Shown here one piece after another: positions 56,768 to 64,000 of a stretch of DNA of 64,000 nt. Both the position numbers and the translations under genes were made by a program. Below the pieces are notes generated by a model, which did no database searches, had not been told where the DNA came from, and was given only the letters and a program-made list of their open reading frames with translations. Origin of the DNA: Hemerocallis citrina (lineage: Eukaryota; Streptophyta; Magnoliopsida; Asparagales; Asphodelaceae); NCBI GenBank assembly GCA_017893485.1, contig CM030368.1, positions 112,734,220 through 112,798,219 on the forward strand, in the 5' to 3' direction. Each line of letters starts with the position of its first letter. Positions within the stretch are counted from its first letter, which is position 1.

Positions 56768-57691
56768 TCACTCCATCCTTAGAATAGTTCTGTCCTCAGA
56801 ACTACTACTAATAGGGAGCAAACAATATAAACAAAAGAAAATGCAATCACATAAATGGAAATATAGTTAAATGAATATAGTCATACAAGAGAAATACAAT
56901 TCAATCGAAAGAATACAATCATACAAAAAGCTCAGAAAAATCCTTCTGCATGCGATCCTCTGGCTCCCAAGTAGCTTTCGCTGCGTAGCTCTGATAACTT
57001 GCATTCAGAAACCTGCTGCAACATCCTCTAAATCTCTGCATCTGATTTCTAACCTTCCACAATCTGCTCCCTCAAAGAACGCTGCAGCCTCAACTGAGCC
57101 AAAGATGCTCCCAAACCTTACAGTACCACCTCGATACCTGCCTGATCAAACTCTGCTGCCAACTCTCTCTGAGGGCTCATCAAACTCGACAAACTGCTCT
57201 TCCGACTAGGCCCATCGGCTACCACATTCGCCTTGCCTGGATGATACTTGATCTCAGGACGAATGTCTTCCAAAACTTCCAACCACCTTCTCTGTCGAAG
57301 ATTTAGATCTTTCGGCTAATAAATATACTTCAGGTTCTTGTGGTCGGTATACATGTTGACCTTCTCTCCATATACATAATGCATCCACTACTTCAAGGCA
57401 AAGATAATAGCTGCTAACTCCAGATCATGCGTCGGATAGTTCTTCTCATGCGGACACAACTGCCTCGTACCATATGCAATAACCTTGCCTTCTTATATCA
57501 AGACACACCCCAAACCTCTGAGAGATGCATCACTGAAGATATCATAATCCTTCCCAGCTTGTGGCAACGCAGTTGTCAACCTTTCCTTTAGCTCAAGGAA
57601 ACTCGCCTCACACTTATCAGCCCATGTGAATGCCACATTCTTCCGAGTTAACTCTGTTAAAGGAACTGCAATCGGTGCATAACCCTGAATG
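56768..57691 (-). pseudogene. Element I pol fragment: RT tail and RNase H
   Basis: Minus strand reads HIQGYAPIAVPLTELTRK, then TWADKCEASFLELKERL (RT/RNase H border), [43 protein letters not shown] and LRQRRWLEVLEDI..IKYHPGKANVVAD in frames broken by stops. RNase H acidic residues D, E and D are visible. Integrase is absent: about 400 bp later the PPT and LTR follow, so the 3' half of pol was deleted. The upstream side is cut by LTR J at 57692. Confidence 0.8.
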
Positions 57692-58459
57692 TGTAACATC
57701 CTGTATTTTTATTTTAATTAAAAATAGATTTTTTCCATTTTTTGCACGTGCAATACACGTGCAAATTTCATCTTTATTTTCTTTCCTTTCATTTAAATTT
57801 ATTTTGTAGCATGCATGAGTCTCTTTTATTTTTAGTCTTTTTATTAAACCTATAGGCCTAAGAATAGATTCTAAGCCCATTAGATTAATTAACTAAATTA
57901 AAATCATGCCCACAAGGAGAAGCCCATTAATTAACCCTACAACTAGTTGTGCATGGACTCACACATGACATGTAATAACTTTTTGGTATACAAATAAAAT
58001 TATAGGATTGTATTTGTTATTGCGTGTGAGTGTGCACTTGTGCTTAACACGTGCACGTGTATAGAGAAAGAGTGGCCGGGTGTGGGAGAGAGAGAGAGAG
58101 GCCAGAAGTGGATGAGTGGAGAGAGTGGGAGAATGTGAGTGGGTACTTAATTGATTGATGAGATCAAATCCTAGCCCTCCATTTGTTCTATAAATACACC
58201 CCCCCCCCCTATGTCTTCTCATTTACACTACATTAAGAAATCAAGTAAGGGGAAAAAGAAAAAGAGTTAGAGAGTGTTATTGTGTTGCATTGGAGGCATT
58301 GGAGTGCTTTTGCTAGGAGGAGAAGGACTAGGTGTTGCTTGTTGGAGCTAGGAGTCTCTAGGAGTTGTGTCTCTTCAGAAGTAACCAGAGCTTCAGCGCC
58401 CCTCCTCGTCAGTAGTAACCAGAGCCTCGCGCCCAGTCGCAGGCAGCCCCTGTAGCACT
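57692..58459 (+). repeat. LTR J, 5' portion
   Basis: Starts TGTAACATCCTGTATTTTTA within I pol. Has TATAAATA (58189-58196) followed by a C run and a leader. Truncated by element H at 58460. No second copy in the window, so LTR identity rests on the start motif and promoter layout. Confidence 0.6.
58189..58196 (+). promoter_or_regulatory. TATA box of LTR J
   Basis: TATAAATA followed by CACCCCCCCCCC and a leader reading CATTTACACTACATTAAG. Confidence 0.55.
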
Positions 58460-61400
58460 TGTCATGCCCAGCTTCCCAAAAAGAATACGGAATACGGATA
58501 CATAACATAAGCCCACCGAATGACTTTCATCATCCATAAGCTATTCAAGAAAATCTTAACAACATGCTCAAGCAACATCAGAGTCAGAAGCTTATTAATC
58601 AACCACATGCACATAATGAGTCAAAATACCAACAAGAATACTTCAAACCAAATACATAAATCTCAAATAGTCATGATCTGAATAAAACACAAGTCTTGGG
58701 TCACATTGCCCAAATACAAGAATAATTCCAAGTCTCAAATGCAATTACTGTTCAAGCACGATACAAGAAATAATAATAAATGCAGCACTAATACTTCAAG
58801 TCGCCGATACCATCTGGAACCTGCTATCCAAAATCTGCAACTCATCGAATGTAGGAAAGAGGAAAAGAGAAAACACAAGTACCCGTCAATTGCAAGTCAC
58901 GGGTCACTTATAATGTAGAATACAAGCACATGGGGAAACTAACTAGCACATGGTATAAGTGTGATGTCAAAGTAAACAACTATCATGGAAATAGTGATCA
59001 AGTGTACATGACATAAATCAAGTGTCAAGAAATCAAGTATCATGTAAACATGCATCAAGTGTCAAGTGTCATGTAATCATGTATCAAGTATCAAGTTTCA
59101 TGTCTCATGTAAACAAGTCTCATGTATCATGTAATCAAGTCTCAAGCAAGCATGTATCATATTCAAGTATCATGTTCAAGTAGTATGTGTCAAGTCTTGT
59201 AGTGAATTACTATCTAGGTAGCACTTCATGTAGCCCACATTACATGGTTGCTACAACACAACAGTTTCGCTTTAGATTTCATAGTGGTCCATAGAGGACA
59301 GTATACTCGGGAACAAGCAAGTAATTGAGCTCCAAGCTCCAAGTATCATGTATTATGTAATCACGTGTCAAGTAGTGCAAGTGGCAAGTATCGTGTCTTG
59401 CGAGCAAGTATCAAGTAATCACGTGTCAAGTATCATGTCTCAAGTAATCAAGTAGGATCAGTGGATCCTCTTCCAAGTACACATTTCTGAATTATGCACT
59501 ATTAGATCTGTCTCTTAAATCCCGGCTTGGTTATTTATTTTTAATATCAAACAAGCATGTATATGTGCAAAATATATCAAGAATAACATGGCATGATCAT
59601 GTGACAAGTGCAAGTAGCAAACTAAACATGTACAAGTGTAAGGTATCTTATAAAAGACTAAAATAAATACATCTCAAGTTCAGGACAGCAAGACCATGTT
59701 GTAGTAAAACAGTGATTCCAAGAGTTACAAACAAGCAAATCTAGATCCGTTGAAGGATCTGGAAAATAGACATTCGCAAAAATCTGGCGAGTATAATTAA
59801 GTCATATATTAATTCAAAAAAGCATAGCTCAAAACTGATTTGAATACAGAAATTAGGTTCAACCAGAAATCAAGAAAACAAATTCAAGAACAGGAAAACA
59901 GCATGAACACACATTAAATAAATCCACGAAAAATCTGGAGTATTCCCCTATATGTCCATAATCAAAATATAATGTTTCAGAATTTTCCAGGGAGAATAGA
60001 TTAGTCATCAAATACGAAAGCATCAAGAAAACATAGTTTGGCAAATCTGGAAATCCCAACACTGCTGTACGAAAACTAAGATATCTCGCGACCAGTGAAA
60101 CGAAATCCAATTCTGCCAAAGGGATATGAAATTAGATATAATTTACTAACTTTCACATTTCAAAAAGATTTTTCATTCAGTAACAGGAATCACAGTGAAA
60201 ATAGGGTTTTTTACAGAACAACGAACAAAATACAGCATGTATTGATTTTATAAATGAGCATGAAACATCATATAAAACTTATCCATAAAATTCACCAAAA
60301 TTTCTGGGTAATCCCTAACTCAATAAAATAACACTGACAATAGTTTCAAATCAAAATAATATGTATAACATGGTTCTTGAAAATAGTTTGTTTTCAAAAT
60401 TATCCAAAAACAGAATCAGAAAAAGATCGACACCTCTGTACTAAAACAGTCGTAACTCAGTCATAAAAAATCAAAATCAAGCAAGGTCAGAGGGGTTTGA
60501 AAGTAGAAGAAATTATCTAAAACTTATGTTTTATACCGAAATTAAGATACAGACTGTAGCACAATCGAAAATAGCAAACAAAACTGAACAGTGCCAAAAA
60601 TACAGATTTTTCCTCTCAAAACAAAATCAACATAGATTCAAGAATATTGATCCAAACATATCCAAACATGAAATAAAGCCTACCAAGTTTCTAAACATCA
60701 TGAATTAGGGTTATTAACATGTCCACGCCAAGAATTTCACATGGGTCTCAACCAAAACACAAGTTCGCACACAAGTCTCGCATACATGTTCAAAAATCCA
60801 GAATCAAGCGAATCCTAGGTTAATTCATATCAAGATTTGTGTTGTGAGTCTTCTATGGCCAAAATATCACAATAGAGACAAAACCCATCAAAGAAAACAC
60901 AATCAAGAGTTGTCTCTAGACCCAACTACACTGTAGGTGAACTTTCGGACTTGTATCAAACAAATGTATTGGAGTACAAGTTACTTGCCTTAATTTGGGG
61001 ATGAGGAATGATGCAAATCAAGCCTTGAAGCAAAACCCACGAACGAAATCCGCTAAATCCGCGAATCCAAGCTACCACGAACAAAACTCTACACGAACAA
61101 ACTTCCTTAAAGCGACGATGATCAAAGTGGCAAGCGGCCACTTTGAGAACACTACGAAGAGAGTAAGGGGATGATGGTGCAAGATTTGATGTTGGTGGTG
61201 GTGTGGTGATCGGCAAAGCAAGGAAGGAGGGGTTTGGGTTTGGGGTGTTGATGGGTGGCCGGAGTGGGGGATGTAGGCCGGCAAGGGTGGTCGGCCTGGT
61301 GGGTAGGCCGGGCTGGTGGTGTGAAGGGGGTCGGGTGTGCAGGCTGGGAGCAAGCAAGAGAGGGAGAGAGGAAAATTAGGATTAGGGTTAGGGTTTGCAA

Positions 61401-61836
61401 GGGGTTGGGTATATATATAGGTTTAGATGTGGGCTAATGGGTAATGGGTATTAGGAGTTAGTAATAGGTATATAAATGGGTTTTGGACTTTGTGTCAAAT
61501 ACAAATAGGAATGCAAATAGGATAGGGAATTCCTTGGCTTTAAAAATCTTATTAGGGATAAAAAATAATGGGAATGGGAAAAGGCAACCAAAACTCCACC
61601 ACAACACCAAGAAAAAATAAAATTAAAGATAACGAGACCAAAAATGAGGAAAAGATTAAAATAACGAATGAACAAAAGAGACATTCAATCAAACACAAGG
61701 AGCGCAAAATGAAATAAAACGAATATATATTGAAACAAATCCCAATATACGGTTAAAAAAAAATACAAGAGAGAAAAATACACCAAAACAAAAAAATACA
61801 GTCAAAAATATACAAAAATAAAAAACAGGGATTACA
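58460..61836 (-). repeat. 3' LTR of chromovirus H
   Basis: 3377 bp: minus-strand start TGTAATCCCTG at 61836 next to the PPT-like GGTGGGTAGGAT, end ...GGGAAGCTGGGCATGACA at 58460. Holds many degenerate CAAGTATCATGT-type repeats (58960-59470), AAGGCAAGT on the minus strand (60983-60991), a GC-rich leader (61000-61350), GAGA tract, and TTAGGGTTAGGGTTT (telobox 61388-61396) with a TATATATA box upstream (61410-61421). The 133-codon minus frame at 60956-61357 starts with TTG and is leader sequence. Confidence 0.85.
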
Positions 61837-61924
61837 ATCCTACCCACCTAACAAGAAGAATTTCGTCCTCGAAATTTAACAAGAAGATACATAGGGTAAC
61901 CCCAAAACAACCAACAAAACAAAA

Positions 61925-64000
61925 CAAAAACTACCCAAACAAATGAGGAAACCTCTGCTGAATCTCCTCCTCCTGCTCCCAAGTTGACTCACCAGGCGAG
62001 TGAGGATTCCAAGCAACCCGAACCAACTTGATGATCTTGTTCTTAAGCACTTTCTCCCGCCGATCCACAATAGCAATTGGCGGAATCTCACAAGTCAAAT
62101 CTGGCTGAATGGTCAACTCAGAATAGTCGATCACGTGGCTCTTATCTCGGATATACCTCCTGAGTTGTGAGACATGGAAAACATCGTGCACTCCTGATAA
62201 AGCCAGCGGCAAAGCAAGACAATAGGCCACCTTGCCTACTCGCTCCAAAATCTCAAACGATCCAATAAACCTAGGGCTAAGCATCCCCCCGCCACCGAAC
62301 CGAATGACACTGCGCCACGGCGATACCTTAAGGAAAACATGGTCACCAACATAAAACTCCAAAGCCCTACGATGGACATCACATCGCTTCTGCCTGTCCT
62401 GAGCTACCTGCAAGTAAATCCTGATCTGAACCACTGCATCAACTGTCTTGGTGATCGACTCCAAACCCAACAACTTCCTCTCACCAATGTCATCCCAGCA
62501 CACTAGTGATCTGCACTTCCGCCTATAGAGTGCCTCAAACAGAGCAGCTTTAATACTGGCTTGAAAGCTGTTATTGTACGAGAACTCTACGAGATACAAA
62601 TAATCCTCCCAAGACCCACCAAACTGAAGCATACAGGTCCTCAACATTTTCTCAAGAATCTAAATAGTCTGCTCTGACTGTCCATCAGTCTGGGGATGAA
62701 AGGCTGTACTGTATTTTAATTTACTCCCCAAACTGTTCTGAAGACTCTCCCAGAACTGAGATCTGAATCTCGTATCCCTGTCGGATACAATACTGACTGG
62801 AACCCATGAAGTCTAACAATCTCTTGCATATACCTCTCAGCTAGGCTCTTAGTAGACTACCCGACACGAAAAGGAATGAAGTGAGCACTCTTCGTCAAAC
62901 AATCGACAATCACCCAAATGACATTATGACCCTTAGGACTCCTCGGCAAAGTAGTCACAAAATTCATAGTGATATGTTCCCACTTCCACTCTAGAATAGG
63001 AAGCAATTACAGAAGTCCAGTGTTTCTCTGATGCTCTGCCTTAACCTGCTGGCAGATCAAACGCTGAGCAACAAACTGAGCCACAGCCCGTTTCATACCC
63101 TGCCACCAGAAATGAAGCTTCAAATCTCGATACATCGTAGTACCGCCAGGATGGATAGAATACGAAGACTGATGGGATTCCTCAAGCAACCTCTGACGAA
63201 CAACACCTTCCGGGACACATAATATGGACCCAAAATGAAGTGATCCATCCAAATGAATAACTGTGTCCGCCCTTAATCCAGACTCAACCTCAGCTCAAAA
63301 TCTCTCCAACTGTGCATCACTAGCCTGCGCCTCTTTAATCTGATCAACAAGAGACGACTGCAGCTGAAGTACCAAACAACTCTGATCAGCACTCGGCAAC
63401 AAAACCTCCAACTCCAACCTCCTCATCTGCTCAATTAGATCCCTCTTCAGAGTCAAGAACATAACTGCCGGTCTCCTGCTCAAAGCATATGGCACCAAGT
63501 TTACTTTACCAGGATGGTATTGCATACTGATGTCATAATCGGCCATAAGCTCCAACCAACGCCTTTGCTTCATATTTAACTCCTTCTGGGTGAAGACGTA
63601 CTTAAGACTTTTGTGGTCTGTAAAGATCTTCACTCGGTCCCCAAATAAATAATGTCTCCACAGCTTCAAATCAAAAATCACTGCCACTAACTCCAAGTCA
63701 TGAGTAGGATAGTTTTTCTCATGCGGCCTCAACTTCCTCGATGCATACGCAACGACTCGGCCCTTCTGCATCAAAACTGCTCCAAGACTCTTACCAGAAG
63801 CATCATAGTGAATTACAAATCTGCTTGAACCATCGGGAATAGTCAACATAGGCGCTGAAATCAATCTATTCTTCAACTCAACAAAAGCTCCATCACACTC
63901 ATCAGACCAACAGAACTTCTGATCCTTCCCAGTCAATTTAGTCAACGGTCCTGCTATCTTCGAAAAATCCTGGACGAACTTCTCATAATAGCCAGCCAAA
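61925..64000 (-). pseudogene. Chromovirus H pol: RNase H, integrase, chromodomain (continues off window)
   Basis: From the window edge, minus frame 63999-63295 is open: [44 protein letters not shown] and [14 protein letters not shown] (RNase H acidic residues present). After a stop, 63252-63007 encodes the integrase zinc domain (YSIHPGGTTMYRDLK, then RLICQQVKAEHQR; first Cys changed to Arg). The core shows ITMNFVTTLPRSPKGH; a TAG, then a frameshift near 62820. Frame 62647-61931 gives [42 protein letters not shown] and a chromodomain VDRREKVLKNKIIKLV..ESTWEQEEEIQQRFPHLF ending at 61931. It is the least damaged integrase C-terminus and chromodomain here. Confidence 0.9.

Overview
The window looks like transposon-packed heterochromatin of a flowering plant, probably a eudicot. 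It holds long LTRs, Ty3/gypsy gag-pol relics with a plant-type chromodomain, Athila and Tat lineage elements, a microsatellite-bound MITE, and no intact host gene. I cannot name the species. Every coding region I recognise belongs to a retrotransposon, and nearly all are broken by stops, frameshifts or deletions.

Left nest (1-26121). Element E (minus-strand chromovirus 5' end, LTR 22561-25619) has an Athila-like element B (minus; LTR 20804-22374, gag 19745-20527) in its 5' leader. Element A, a large non-autonomous chromovirus relative (minus; LTRs 1-2615 and 16442-19742), sits in the Athila gag. A Tat-lineage element (minus; LTRs 3699-4833 or beyond, and 14949-16085) sits in A. The Tat element keeps gag and the integrase C-terminal half, lacks protease, RT and RNase H, and carries a large antisense gene region (7037-11230, plus strand) and a 111-bp tandem array. 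Fragment G (25620-26121) is the 3' end of a plus-strand LTR.

Middle island (26122-29881). It has subterminal-repeat-like DNA that may be class II, a 36-bp palindrome, AC/TA/GTTT microsatellites, a ~370-bp foldback MITE inside a (TA)n tract, a 130-bp tandem duplication and one exon-like ATG segment. No gene is identified.

Right nest (29882-64000). LTR F (plus) is cut by an LTR-internal-LTR-internal chromovirus complex: D1 (LTR 32612-36100, internal to 40957, LTR 40958-44452) followed by D2 gag fused to the gag-pol of a third element, K. K integrase is interrupted by non-autonomous element C (LTR 49655-53351, internal only 721 bp, 3' LTR cut at about 54191). C is cut by Tekay-like element I (minus), I pol by LTR J (plus), and J by chromovirus H (minus; 3' LTR 58460-61836, pol running off the window).

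Most noteworthy observations: (1) the two non-autonomous elements A and C both carry a sense-oriented copy of the first ~54 nt of plant initiator tRNA-Met, the tRNA matching their own primer binding site, ending just before the usual m1A58 position; (2) the chromovirus gag and gag-protease region contains inferred short introns at the same place in three copies, and several LTR leaders share an AAG/GCAAGT element that looks like a GC-type 5' splice site, with an acceptor directly before the gag ATG; (3) LTR promoters of different families share a TATA, telobox and GAGA/CT arrangement; (4) the Tat antisense region has its own TATA boxes and three coiled-coil modules. All tRNA, intron and family assignments were made by eye from known motifs; no database search or folding was run.
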